Origin: Myotis daubentonii
Lineage: Eukaryota > Chordata > Mammalia > Chiroptera > Vespertilionidae
Assembly (NCBI RefSeq): GCF_963259705.1
Contig: NC_081861.1
Coordinates: 107,476,102-107,540,101, forward strand
Direction: 5' to 3'
DNA length: 64,000 bases
In this document: piece after piece, positions 33,921 through 45,459 of the stretch
Layout of the letters: every line of letters begins with the position of its first letter
Position numbering within the stretch: position 1 is the stretch's first letter
The notes under the pieces: model-generated
Databases searched by the model: none
Told to the model about the DNA's origin: nothing
Seen by the model: the letters and a program-made list of their open reading frames with translations, nothing else
Translations under genes and position numbers: made by a program

Positions 33921-34483
33921 TGCCGGGGTCCAACCCCAGCAGGTCCAGGGGTCCCCAAAGGTGTGGACGGAGTCGGCGAAGAAGGAATGACACGGAGTTC
34001 TTCTGTCTCTAGAGAACGTTCTGTGTAGGTTCTGTGCCTAGGCTCTGTCTCTCTTGGTCCTGTCTTCCAAGCCCTGTGTTCTGAGTTCTGTGTCTGAAGT
34101 TCTGTCTCTCTGTCTGGTTCTGTGTTCTGAGTTCTGTCTGTTGTTGTCTTGTTGCATCTGTATTTATACCAGTTGATTCTAATCCTGTCAATTTCTATTA
34201 CAAAGGTTAGGGCATTTCTTATCTCCATTCCAGGGAGTAAAGATTATGTAGCTTAAGCATGATTGTTTGTAGTTAAATTGATTAACTACCCGCCTGGCAC
34301 TTAGTTAAGGAGTTTCATCCCCTCCCTAACTTCAGGGGAAAATCCCTACCTGGGGATTCAACCTTTCTCCGAGAGGTGACCTTGGTTAAAACACAGCGCC
34401 AAGAAGGTGAGCAAACATATTAAGAACCGTATGCTATATATGCCAGGTCCCTTGAAACAGCAAGGATGGACCGGCTCCCGGCA
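33921..34483 (-). mobile_element. Solo ERV LTR, 563 bp, 6-bp target duplication
   Basis: Runs from TGCCGGGGTC (33921) to CCCGGCA (34483), with perfect flanking CAAGCT at 33915-33920 and 34484-34489. Six-base duplications are typical of class II (ERVK/beta-like) integrases. On the minus strand U3 leads to a TATA-like GGTATAAATACAG and then repeats of the CAGAACnCAGA type. The terminal CCCGGCA/TGCCGGG inverted repeat is intact. No internal viral genes remain, so the provirus was lost by LTR-LTR recombination. It is the same family as 8354-9292. Confidence 0.93.
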
Positions 34484-35296
34484 CAAGCTGTCTTATAAAG
34501 TGGCTGGATCATTTTTTCATTCCTATCAGCAATGAATTAGAGTTCTTGGTTTTTTTACATTCTCACCAGCATTTGGTGCTCTCAGGGTTTTGGATTTTGT
34601 CCATTGCAATGTGTGCAGTAATATATCATTGTTGTTTTAATTTTAATCTTTCTGATGATGTATCATGTGGAAAATATTTTCATCTTCATTTTACACTTGC
34701 ATATCTTCTTCAGTAGACTATCTGTTAAGGTTAATCAGGTTGATCATTTTCTTATTGTTGAGTTTTAAGAGTTCTTTGTATAGTTTGGATAATAGTGCTT
34801 TATCAGATAAGTCTGATAAAGGAAATATTTTATCCCAGTCTGTGGCTTATCTTCTCATTCTCATGACATTATCCTTTACATAGTAGAAAATTTTAATTTT
34901 AATGAAGTCCCCCTTATCAGTTATATATTTCATGGACAATGCTTTTGGTGGTGTATCCTAAAAATCATCACTATATGCAAGATTATTTAGATTTCCTCCT
35001 ATAATATCTTCTTGGAGTTTAAAAGTTTTGTATTTTACATTTAGATGAGTATTCATTTTAAATTAATTTTTGTGAAGGATATAATGTCTATTTATAGATT
35101 AATATTTTTGCATGTAGATATATTTCCACACGATTTCTTGAAAAGACTCCCTTTCCCATTGTATTGCTCTATTGTTAAAGATCAGTTGACCATATCTATT
35201 TGTGTGGATCTATTTCTGAGCTCTCTATTCTGTTACAGTGACCTATTTGAATGTTTTTTCTTTTGCCAATACCACACTTTTGTCAATATCATACTA

Positions 35297-35813
35297 TCCT
35301 ATATAATAAAAGCCTAATATGCTAAGTGTCTGGTTATTCAGTCATCCGTTCAACCAATCAAAGCGTAATATGCTAATGATATGTTAAGACCACGCAACTG
35401 CTCGCTATGACGTGCACTGACCACCAGGGAGAAGACAGTTGACTGTTGACTAGTTGCTATGACGTGCACTGACCACCAGGGGCAGACAGCCAAATGGTCG
35501 AGCAGTTGCTATAAAATGCACTGACTACCAGGGGGCAGATTGTAGGTTAGCTTGCTGCTGGGGTCTGGCAGATAAAAACTGAGCAAGAAGGGCCGCACAT
35601 AACCTGAGTCCTCCCACGGTCCCTCCCTGGCTGACCAACCTCTCATGTCCCTCCCTGGCCCGGATCATGCACCAGTCGGGTCCCTCAGCCTTGCCTGTGC
35701 CCTCTTGCAATCCAGGACCCCTCAGGGGATGTCAGAGAGCTGTTTTTGGCCCGATCCCACAGGCCAGGCTTAGGGACCCCACTGGTGCCCAAATTTGTGC
35801 TCAGGGCCTCTAG
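35297..35813 (+). mobile_element. HeliBat-type Helitron, plus strand, 517 bp
   Basis: Starts TCCTATATAATAAAAGCC at 35297 after an A and ends GGGCCTCTAG at 35813 before a T. The 5' portion repeats AATATGCTAA twice (35321, 35370). GTGCACTGACCACCAGGG occurs twice, and a variant a third time. The 3' hairpin is weak (CCCAAATTTGTGCTCAGG). One of only two plus-strand Helitrons here. Confidence 0.93.
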
Positions 35814-36168
35814 TACCTTTATAAAGTAAGTCTTAAAATCAGTAGTGTCAGTCTTCTAATTTTTTTCTTCTCTTTGTATATTTTGTTGGCTATCTGGGTC
35901 TTTTGACTCTGTAAACTTCAGAATCAGTTTGTTGATACAGGCAAAACTTTCTGGGATTTGAGGGAGGAAGGTAGACTTGCATTGAATTCTACATAACAAG
36001 TTGGGCATAAATGAAATCTTGACAATATTGAGTCCTCTTATCCATAAACATGGAATATCTCTCCATTTATTCCTCAGAGTTTTATAGTTTTCCTTATACA
36101 GATCCTGTATATATTTTGCAAGGTTCATACCTAAGTATTTATTTTATATGAGGTGCTAATATAAATAA

Positions 36169-37244
36169 CTAGGGGCCCGGTGCATGAAATTTGTGCACTG
36201 GGGGGTTGTCCCTCAGCTGAGCCTGCCTCCTCTCACATACTGGGAGCCCTCAGGGGATGTTCTAGTGACAGCTTAGGCCTGCTCCCTGCTCCCCTTGGGG
36301 AGCGGGCCTAAGCCGCAGTCTGGCCTCCCTTTGTGGGAGGTGACCAGGCTGATCAGGGGAAGGCACCAGCCCCATCACCCCACTGCTGCAGCCACTGTCA
36401 GTCACCACAGCAAGCAAGGTTTTTTCATCAACACGGACTCCAATCCCTTCACCATGAAAAAATGACAACTTTCTTTAGGCATTTTTAAGATGTGTCTTTC
36501 ATATAATAATAATTTCTTTATTATTATTTTTTATCCTCACCTGAGAATATGTTTCCATTGATTTTTAGAGACTGTGGAAGAGAAAGGGAAAGACAGAGAG
36601 AAACATCAAAGTGAGAGGAACATTTTGATTGGTTGCCACCTGCATGAGCCCTGACCTGGGCCTTGGCCAGGGAGGAGCCTGCAACCTAGGTACATGCCCT
36701 TGGTCAGAATTGAGCCTAGACCCTGCCATCAGCAGGCCAAGGCATTATCCATTGAGCCAAACTGGCTAGGACAGGATATGACATTTCTTAGCCCTCCAGC
36801 AATGGACCTTTGTTTTTTTCACCAGGAGTGTGGTGAAAAACAAGAGATCACCTTTTTGGATTCTTATTACCCAAGTTGCTAAGAATATTACCAGTGGCAT
36901 ACAGGGAGCTTAGCCAAAGAGTGGTCAGAAAAGGTGTTTCCTCTGTAGTTCACACCAATTGCCAGCTTGGACCCCCAGCCCAGGCCTGATGCCTCTGGCC
37001 CAGGCGTCAGGCCTGGGCAGGGGATCCCCATCTCCCCCCAATCACCGGCTTCTGGGCAGCTTCTGGGGTCACACACGGGGGCCTGGATGGTGGCTCTTGT
37101 GCTGGCAGCTGTGCTGCCCTGCCTGCAGTATGCAAATTAGCTGCCATCTTTGTTGGTGGTTAATTTGCATATTGTGCTGATTAGCCAATAGGAGGCATAG
37201 CGAAGGTATGGTCAATTACCATGTTTGTCTATTATTAGATAAGA
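36169..37244 (-). mobile_element. HeliBat-type Helitron with foreign interior and SINE
   Basis: 3' end CTAG at 36169-36172 and hairpin GTGCATGAAATTTGTGCAC; 5' end TCTTATCTAATAATAGACAA at 37244. An internal stem of GCTTAGGCC/GGCCTAAGC type lies at 36280-36314. Between ~36400 and 36955 the text does not match the other Helitrons and includes a SINE (36540-36770); the Helitron-like interior resumes at ~36960. Gene-fragment capture is possible; see findings. Confidence 0.88.
36540..36770 (-). mobile_element. tRNA-derived SINE inside a Helitron
   Basis: Antisense SINE: plus-strand end TTGAGCCAAACTGGCTAGGA, tail side with AGAGAGAAACATCAAAGTGA. Diverged from the VES consensus-like copies, and no clear target duplication, so older or captured along with its host segment. 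Confidence 0.8.
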
Positions 37245-37689
37245 TAATATGTTTTTTATTTCAAATTCCAATTGTTCATTGCAGGTTTACAGGAATGTGG
37301 TTGACATTTGTGTATTAACCTTGTGTATGGCAACCTTATCAGAATTGCTTATTAGTTTCAGGAGGGTTTTTTGTATTTTTTGTCAATTCTTTCAGATTTT
37401 CTACATGGATTATCATGTCATCTGTGAACAAAGACCGTTTGATTTCTTTGTTGCCAATCTGAATACATATTATTTCTTTTCTTGTCCTTAGCTAGAACTT
37501 CCAGTATGATGGTGAAAATGAGTGGTGAGAGGGGAAACCTTTGCATTACACCTGGTCTTAAAAACCTTTGAGTTTTGACTTTCTCACTATTAAACAACCT
37601 TGTACCAGATTTTGTACCCAATATTGTATTTGATCTTAAAAAGCTTAAAGTTTATCACTATTAAGTTTGATTTTTTTCTAGATATTCTT

Positions 37690-38425
37690 TGTTATTTAAG
37701 TTTCATATTGTTGACACTATTGCAGATGTCTCCCATTCTCCCACCCCTTTGCCCACCAACACCCAGCCCCCACCCCCTCACCTTGGTTCTCACCACATTA
37801 TTGTCTGTGTCTACGGGGTATGCATATGTTTTCTTTAGGTAATCAATTTACCTACCTTTCTCCAATCCCATAACCACCCTCCCATCTGACATATGTCAAT
37901 CTTTTCCATGTATCCATGCATCTAGTTCTATTTTGTTTGTCAGTTTATTTTGTTTATTAGATTCCACATATTAGTGAGGGGATTACTAGTATATGGTATT
38001 TGTCTTTCTCTGACTGGCTTATTTTGCTTAGCATAATAATCTCCAGATCCATACTTGCTGTCTTAAAAGCTAAGGTTTTCTTATTTTTTTACAGCCCTGT
38101 AGTATTCTGTTTTGTAGATGGACCAAAGCATTTTTATCTATTCATCTACTGGTGGGCATTCAGGCTGTTTCTATATCTGCACTATTGGAAAAAATGTTGC
38201 TATGAACATAGGGGTGCATATATTCTTTCTGATTGGTATTTCAGGATTCATAGGATATATACCTAGAATTGAGAACACTAAGTCAAAAGAAAGTTCCATT
38301 TTTATTTTTTGAGGAAAATACTGTTTTCCACAGTGTCTGCATAATCACCAACAGTGCAGAAGGGTTCCTTTTTCTCCAGATTCTTGCCAGAGCTTGTTGC
38401 TTGTTGATTTATTAATAGTAACTAC
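37690..38425 (-). mobile_element. L1 3' UTR and ORF2 end, minus strand
   Basis: Begins with the antisense L1 3' UTR (TGCAGATGTCTCCCATTCTC…) and passes into the ORF2 C-terminal text (TCTTGCCAGAGCTTGTTGCT) before being cut by the ORF1-only element at ~38426. Confidence 0.85.
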
Positions 38426-40616
38426 AGGTTGTAAAAACTGATGCAGATTGGAGCTCAGTGACCTAGAGGCTGCTGGAGACCCAGCTGCTTTTCTTAAAAG
38501 GTCAACACCACAAACTGGACTTACAAGGTCCTGCTTCCTCTGAGCTCCAGCACAAGAGCAAGGCTCTGGGGGACACATCTCTCTGGCATCAGGTAAGGAA
38601 CTTGCAGGGGGGAGCTTTCTCCCAAATGGAGGTACATACAGGGATCATTGTTCCCAAGCTGAGACCTCCCAGGTTGCAGGTATGACTGGCAGCCATTTTT
38701 GCTTGCTCTGCCCTAGTGATTCCTTAAGACCCCACCTCATCCAATTTACAAACCCACCCAAGCAGCCTGCAGTGGCTTTTGCACATGAATTCCCTGTCCT
38801 TAAAAATTTCAAACAAGCTGCAGCTGGATCAGGGAGCCCCATCAATAAAAGGCCCAAGATATGGCACCAGCATCAGCCTGCCTTCATTCATAGATCAACC
38901 TCATCTGGGAACTTCCAAACCTGATACAAACAGGAGGAATCTGCAGATCTCTCTGTAGCTCCTGCTGAGTGTCCCCAGGCAGTGGCTGACTTTGCACCTC
39001 CCTGGAGACCCAAGAGCCAATGTACCTAGTATCACTGTCAGACCATATAAGATTACAACTCTACACATCCATAAATGACACACTCAAGGGGCAGACTGAG
39101 CTATCACCAAAGCCCCACTGAAGCAAGTCCTGCTCTATAGGGCTGTCTCCTGCATATCAGCTCTCCCACTGTAGTCACAGATGTTCCTCATAGCCAATTG
39201 GCCTTGAGGTCAATTCCTCCCAGTGACACCAACAGCAATAAAGTCTCAACTACAAGAACACTGTGCTCACAGCCTACAAAGGGTGCACAGAGTGTCCAAC
39301 TCATGTGATTGGGGAGGCTGAGGCACTGGACCCTAAACAAGGCCACTCTACCAACTCATGGAGACATAGCAGCTCTACTCAATACATAGAAACACAGGGA
39401 AGCAGCCACAATGTGGAGACAAAGACACATGTCACAAATGAAAGAAATGGAAGAAAACAAACTACTGGATATAGAGTTCAAAACCACAGTTATAAGGTTT
39501 TTCAAGAATCTTCTAGAAATGCCCAACAGACATAGTGACTTTCAAGGATCTTAATGAGAATGCCAAACACATGGAAAAGGACCAGTCAGAAATTAAGCAT
39601 ATACTGACTAAAATAAAGAATAATATACAGGATTCAGCAGTAGAATAGAGGATTCTGAGAATCAAATTAATGATTTGAAATATGAGGAAGCAAAAACCAC
39701 CCAACCAGAAGAGCAAAAAGAAATAAGAATCCAAAAATATGAAGATAGTGTAAGGAGCCTCTGGGACAACGTCAAGCATACCAACATTCGTATTATGGGA
39801 ATACCAGAAGAGAGAAAGCAAGATATTGAAAACCCATTTGAAGAAATAATGGCAGAAAACTTCCCCTACCTAGTGAAAGAAATACACTTACAAGTCCAAG
39901 AAACACAGAGAGTCCCAAACAAGAGGAACCCAAAGAAGACTACACCAAGACACATCATAATTAAAATGCCAAAGGCTAAAGACAAAGAGAATCTTATAAG
40001 CAGCAAGAGAAAAGCAGTTAGTTACCTACAGGAGAATGCCCATTCGACTGTCAGCTGACTTCTCAACAGAAACTATGAGGCCAGAAGGGAGTGGCAAGAA
40101 ATATTCAAAGTGATGAATACCAGGGACCTACAACCAAGATTTCTCTACTCAGCAAGACTACCATTTAAAATTGAAGATCAGATAAAGAGCTTCACAGAAA
40201 AGAAAAAGCTAACATTCATCACTACCAAAACTGAATCATATGATAAGTTGAAGGGTATTCTTTAGGAAGAGGAAAAAGAAGAAAGAGAAAAAAACAAAAA
40301 TATGAACAGTAAATGGCAATAAATACATACATAACAATTTAATCTAAAAATCAAAATAAATGAGTAAGAAATGTAATGAACAGAATAAACTTGTGAATAA
40401 AATAGAATAAGAGGCATGGAAATGGGACAAACTGTTATCAGATAGAAGAGGAGTGGGAGGGGCGGGAAGAGATTAAACAAAGATCTTATATGCATATATG
40501 CATTACCTAAGGACACAGACAATAGGGTGGCGAAGGACTGGGGTAGTGCTGAAACAGGGTGGAGGGAGCAATGGGGGGAGGGACATTGGCAAAGTCTCAA
40601 AAATAAAGATTAAAAA
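38426..40616 (+). mobile_element. HAL1-type element: L1 5' UTR, ORF1, 3' UTR, no ORF2
   Basis: Plus-strand layout: a ~1-kb 5' UTR-like region (38426-39410), ORF1 (39411-40265), an A-rich spacer with a relic of the ORF2 start (ATGGCAATAAATACATACAT at 40313), then immediately an L1 3' UTR (ACACAGACAATAGGGTGGCG; G-rich block) ending AAAAATAAAGATTAAAAAAA at ~40616. The ~3.8 kb of ORF2 is absent. This matches the half-L1 (HAL1) structure known from mammals including bats. A one-off deletion of a normal L1 is the alternative. Confidence 0.8.
39411..40265 (+). pseudogene. ORF1p of the HAL1-type element, frameshifted
   Basis: Starts MWRQRHMSQMKEMEENKLLD, with a stop at ~39555 after a shift. The middle part 39675-40058 reads RIQKYEDSVRSLWDNVKHTN, then NIRIMGIPEERKQD (RRM start), NPFEEIMAENFP and VPNKRNPKKTTPRHIIIKMP. 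After another shift the end reads FITTKTESYDKLKGIL with stop TAG at 40263-40265. The domain order is that of L1 ORF1p (coiled coil, RRM, CTD), which binds RNA. Confidence 0.88.
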
Positions 40617-40679
40617 AAGGAGTATTGAAAGTAGGCACCCTTGTCTTGTTCCTGATCTTAAGGGAAATGTTTTGTTTGT
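40617..40679 (-). mobile_element. Outer L1, left piece
   Basis: A short antisense ORF2 RT segment (GGAGTATTGAAAGTAGGCAC…) that is continued at 47525 (GAATGATTTTAGTTTTTGTC). Together they show that the L1 at 40680-47524 landed inside an older L1. Confidence 0.8.
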
Positions 40680-40955
40680 TTGTTTAATTCTTTATTGTTT
40701 AAAATATTACATATAGTATTACATATGACTCCTTTTTCCCCCATTGACCTCTCCCCAGACACCCCTATGCCCTCACTTCCCCAGTGTCTCTGTCCATTGG
40801 TTATGCTTATATGCATGCATACAAGTCCTTTGGTTGATCTCTTACCTCACCCGCCTTCCCTGCCTTCCTTCTAAAGTTTGACAGTCTGTTAAATGCTTCT
40901 CTGTCTCTAGATCGATTTTTTGTCCATCAGTTTATGTTGCTCATTATATTCCACA

Positions 40956-41593
40956 CTAGAAGCCTGGTGCATGAAAATTCATGCACGGGAGGGGGCATCC
41001 CACAGCCCAGCCTGCCCCCTCTCACAGTCCAGGAGTCCTTAGGGGTGGTAGGTAACCTGGCGATCAGGGAAAGGCAACACCCCCATCACACATCTGCTGC
41101 TGCCACTGGCAGCATCACAAGCCTCTGATGGCACTGGTTACCTGAGCCTCGGATAACTCTGAGCAGCTGGGAAGCTCACATCTGAGGCTTGCTTGCACCT
41201 CAGCCAGCCCTGGGTGGCTGCGGGGCTGAGGGGACTGAGGGACTCCAGAGGCAGGTGTGCAGCAAATCCAGGCCCTCCTGGAGGCCTCGCTGCATGCCTG
41301 CTTCCCCGGCATGGCTGAGGGAACTGGGCGCCACCATCTTATGGCTGTGGGCACCACCATCTTTGAGGGTGGTGGCAGTCAATTAGCATATTGCCTACTT
41401 ATTGGCTGTGGGCACTGCCATCTTTGAGGTCGGGGCAGGCAATTAGCATATTCCTTCCTTATTGGCTGTGAATGCTGCCATCTTTGAGGGCATGACAGTC
41501 AATTAGCATATTCCCTCCTTATTGACTGTGGGCACCACCATCTTTGCTATGGTGTGAGGATCAATTAGCATATTCCCTCTTTATTAGATAGGA
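40956..41593 (-). mobile_element. HeliBat-type Helitron with tandemly repeated 5' end
   Basis: 3' CTAG at 40956-40959 with hairpin GTGCATGAAAATTCATGCAC; 5' end TCCTATCTAATAAAGAGG at 41593. L1 text is continuous across the insertion (ATATTCCACA… / TGAGTGAGATCATATGA). Four ~60-bp units containing CCATCTTTGAGG and CAATTAGCATATT lie at ~41343-41580, repeating the subterminal 5' region. Confidence 0.94.
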
Positions 41594-44500
41594 TGAGTGA
41601 GATCATATGATATTTATCTTTTTCCAACTGGCTTTTTTTGCATAGCATAATGCTCTCTATGTCCATCCATGTGGTTGTGAATGGTAAGAGTTTTTTCCTT
41701 TGTACAGCAACATAGTATTCCATTGCATAGATGTACCATGGTTTCTTAATCCACTTACCTGCTGATGGGTACTTAGGCTATTTGCAAATCTTAGCTATTG
41801 TAAATTGTACTGCTATGAACATAGGGGTGCATATGTCCTTTCTAAATGGGGTTTATGATTTTTTGGGTTATATTCCTAGAAGTGAGATTAGTGGATCATA
41901 TGGGAGTTCCATTATTAATATTTTTAGGAAACTCCACAGTGGCTGCACCAGTCTGCATTCCCACCAGCAGTGCACAAGGGTTCCTTTTTCTCCACATCCT
42001 CACAAGCACTGGTTGTTTGTTGATTTGTTGATGATAGCCATTCTGACAGGTGTGAGATAGTACCTCATTGTTGTTTTGATTTTCATCTCTCGGATGATTA
42101 GTGACTTTGAGCATGTTTTCATATGTCTCTTGGCTTTCCGTGTGTCCACTTTAAAAATGTGTCTATTTAACTCCTTTTCCTGTTTTTTTTTATTGAACTG
42201 TTTATCTTTCTTGTGGTAAGATGTATGAGTTTCCTATCACTTTTGGAAATGAGGCCCTTCTTGGATATAACATTGGCAAATATGTCCTCTCATACAGTGG
42301 GCTTTCATGTTGTTTTGTTAATGGTTTCTTTTCCTGTGCAGAAGTTTTCATTTTGATTTAGTCATATTTGTTTATTTTCTTTTAATTTCATTTGCCCTAG
42401 GAGCTGTATCAATAAAGACATTGCTTCAACATATGTCTGATATTTTGCTGCCTATGGATTCTTCGAAGATTTTTATGGTTTCCCATCTTACATTTAAGTC
42501 CTTTATCCATTTTGATATATTTTTGTGTATGGCGTAAGTTGTTGGTCTACTTTCATTTTTTTTTTTTTGGCATGCATCTGTTCAGTTTTCTCAACACCAT
42601 TTATTGAAGAGACTATCTTGACTACATTTTATGCTCTTTCCTCCTTTATAAAATATTGAGCATAAAGGCTTAGTTCAATTTCGGGGTTCTTTGTTCTGTT
42701 CCTTGGATCTATATGACTATTCTTGTGCCAGTACCAGGCAGTTTTGAGAACAGTGGCTTTGTAATATAGCTTGATATCTGGTATTGTGATCACTCCAATT
42801 TTCTTCTTCTTTCTCAAGATTGCTGCAGCTATCCCAGGTCCTTTTTTTTATTCCAGATTAGTTTTTGGAGAGCTTTCTTCTGGATCTGTGAAATATGCCA
42901 TTGGTATTTTAATGGGAATCACATTAAATCTATAGATTGCTTTCAGTAGTATGGACATTTTACTGATGTTGATTCTACCAATCCATGAACATGGTATATT
43001 CTTCCATTTGTTTATGTCTTCCTCTATCTCTCTTTTTTTTTATATAAGCGGTAGATTTATGAGTACAGGACTTTTACCTCCCTAGTTAAGTATATTCCTA
43101 TGTAAGTTCATTTTTTTGGTGCAATGGTAAATGGATTTTTGTTTGTTTGTTTCTTTTTCTGTGAATTAACTATTGGTATATAAAAAAATCCAAATATTTC
43201 TGGGTGTTAATTTGTATCCTGCTACATTGCCAAATTCATTTATTAAATCTTGTAGTGTTTTGAAGGAGTCTTTAGGGTTTTCTTTGTACAATATCATGTC
43301 ATCTGTGAATAATGGCAGTTTTACTTCTTCTTTTCCAATTTGAATGCCTTTCATTTCTTTTTCTTCTCTAATAGCCATGGCTAGCACTTCCAGTACTATG
43401 TCGAACAGGAGTGGAGAGAGTGGGCATCCCTGTCTTGTTCCTGTTTTTAGGGGAAATGGGTTTAGTTTTTGCCCATTGAGCAGGGTGCTGGCTATAGGTT
43501 TGTCATATAAAGCTCTTATTATCTTGAGGTATGATCCCTCTAATCCCACTTTGCTGAGATTATTTTATCAAGAAATTATGTTGGATTTTATCAAATGTTT
43601 TTCTGCACAATTAATATGATTATGTGATTTTTATATCTCAATTTGTTTGTGTGATGTATCACAGTCATTGATTTGTGGATATTGTACCATCCTTGCATCC
43701 CCATAATAAATCCTACTTGGTCATGGTGTATGATCTTTCTAATGTAATGCTGGATCCAATTGCTAGGATTTGTTGAGGATTTAAGCATTTATGTTCATCA
43801 AATATTGGTCTGTAATTTTCCTTCTTTGTAGTTTCTTAGTCTGTTTTTGGGTTTAGGATAATGCTGGCTTCATAGAAATAGCTTGGAATTGTTCCTTCCT
43901 GTTGAATTTTTTGGAAAAGTCTAAGGAGTACAGGCTTTAGTTGTTCTTTGAATGCTTGGTAAAACTCCCCTGTGAAGCAGCCTTGTTCAGGGCTTTTGTT
44001 TGCTGATATTTTTTTTTATTACTGCTTCCATTTCCTCCATAGTTATTGGCTTAGTCTGATTTTTTTTTCCTGATTGCATTTTGGAAGGTCATATTGTTCT
44101 AGGAATATGTCCATTTATTCTAGGTTGTACAGTTTGTCAGAATAGAGTTGTTCAAAATATCTTTTCATAATCCTTTTCTTTCTGTGGGGTCAGATCTTTC
44201 AGTTTTTATTTTTATTATTTGGATCCTCTCCCCTTGTTTCTTTGTGAGCCTGGCTAGAGGTTTGTCAATCTTGTTTATCCTTTCAAAGAACCAGCGCTTG
44301 GTTTAATTGATCTTTTGTATTGTCTTTTTTTGTTTGTTTGTTTGTTTGTTTGTTTGGTCTCTATGTCATTTATTTCTACTCTGATTTTTATTATTTCCTT
44401 TCTTCTGCTCACTCTGAGCTTTTCTTGTTGCTCTCTTTCTAATTCTTTAAGTTGTAGAGTTAGATAATTTATTGCCAGTTTCCCTTTTTTTTTTTTTCAG

Positions 44501-45459
44501 GTAAGCCTGTAATGCTGTGAATTTCCCTCTCAGGATTGCTTTCACTGTGTCCCATGGATTTTGGATTGTTGTGTTTTTATTGTCATTTGTTTCCAGAATT
44601 TTTTTTTATTTCTTCTTTGATCTCATTGGTAACCCAATCATTGTTTAATAGCTTGCTATTTAGCCTCTAAATGTTGAATTTTTTATTGTTTTTATTATAG
44701 TTATTTCTAATATTATGCCACTGTGATCTGAGAAGATGCTTGATAGGATTTCAATCTTAAATTTTTAAGAGCCTTGGCCTGTATCCCAATATGTGGTCTA
44801 TGTTTGAAAATCTCTCATGTGCACTTGAGAAGAATGTATATTCTTTAGATTTGGGGTGAATTGTTCTGAAGATGTCTATTAATTCCATCTGATCTAGTGG
44901 GTCATTTAGGATTGCTGTTTCCTTGCTGATTTTATGTCTATAGTATTTATGCAGTGATGTCAATGGGGTATTAAAATCCCCTATTATGATTGTATTGCTG
45001 TTGATCTCTCCCTTTATAGATTCCAGAAGTTTTTGGTTTTTTGTGTTTTGTTTTTTAATTTGGGTGCTCCTGAATTGGGTGCATATATGTTTCCAGAGTT
45101 ATATCCACTTGTTGTATTGATCTCTTTAATATTATGAAGTGGTCTTCCTTATCTCATATTATAGCCTTCACTTTGAGGTCCATTTCATCACATATAAGTA
45201 TGGCTATCCCAGCTTTATATTTCATTTCCACTTGCCTGAAAAATATTTTGCCATCCATTCACTTTCAGACTGTGTGAGTTCCTTGTCAGACTGTGTGGGC
45301 CTCTTGTAGACAGCATATATATGGGTCATCTTTTCTTATTTATTCAGCCACTCCATATCTTTTAATTGGAGCATAACATTTAAGGTTATTACTGATAGGT
45401 ACTTGTTTTTAGCCATTTTTATTCTTTCTGGCTGTGTTCCTTCTTCCCTTTCTATTTCT

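Larger units (their letters stand above)
34490..37660 (-). mobile_element. Old L1 ORF2 region, minus strand, with two Helitrons
   Basis: Antisense L1 ORF2 C-terminal part (34490-35296), continuing at 35814-36168 and 37245-37660 after two Helitrons. The 37491-37621 part encodes a decayed RT palm (GVMQRFPLSPLIFTIILEVL). Diverged and stop-rich. The clean resumption on each side of the Helitrons fixes their ends. Confidence 0.8.

Noticed and set aside
33803..34228. 141-codon open frame rich in Thr/Glu/Arg
   Set aside because: Produced by short CAGAAC-type repeats in a solo LTR; not a viral gene.
40956..41593. CRISPR-like array (four regular ~60-bp repeats)
   Set aside because: Units are contiguous with no unique spacers and lie in a Helitron in mammalian DNA.
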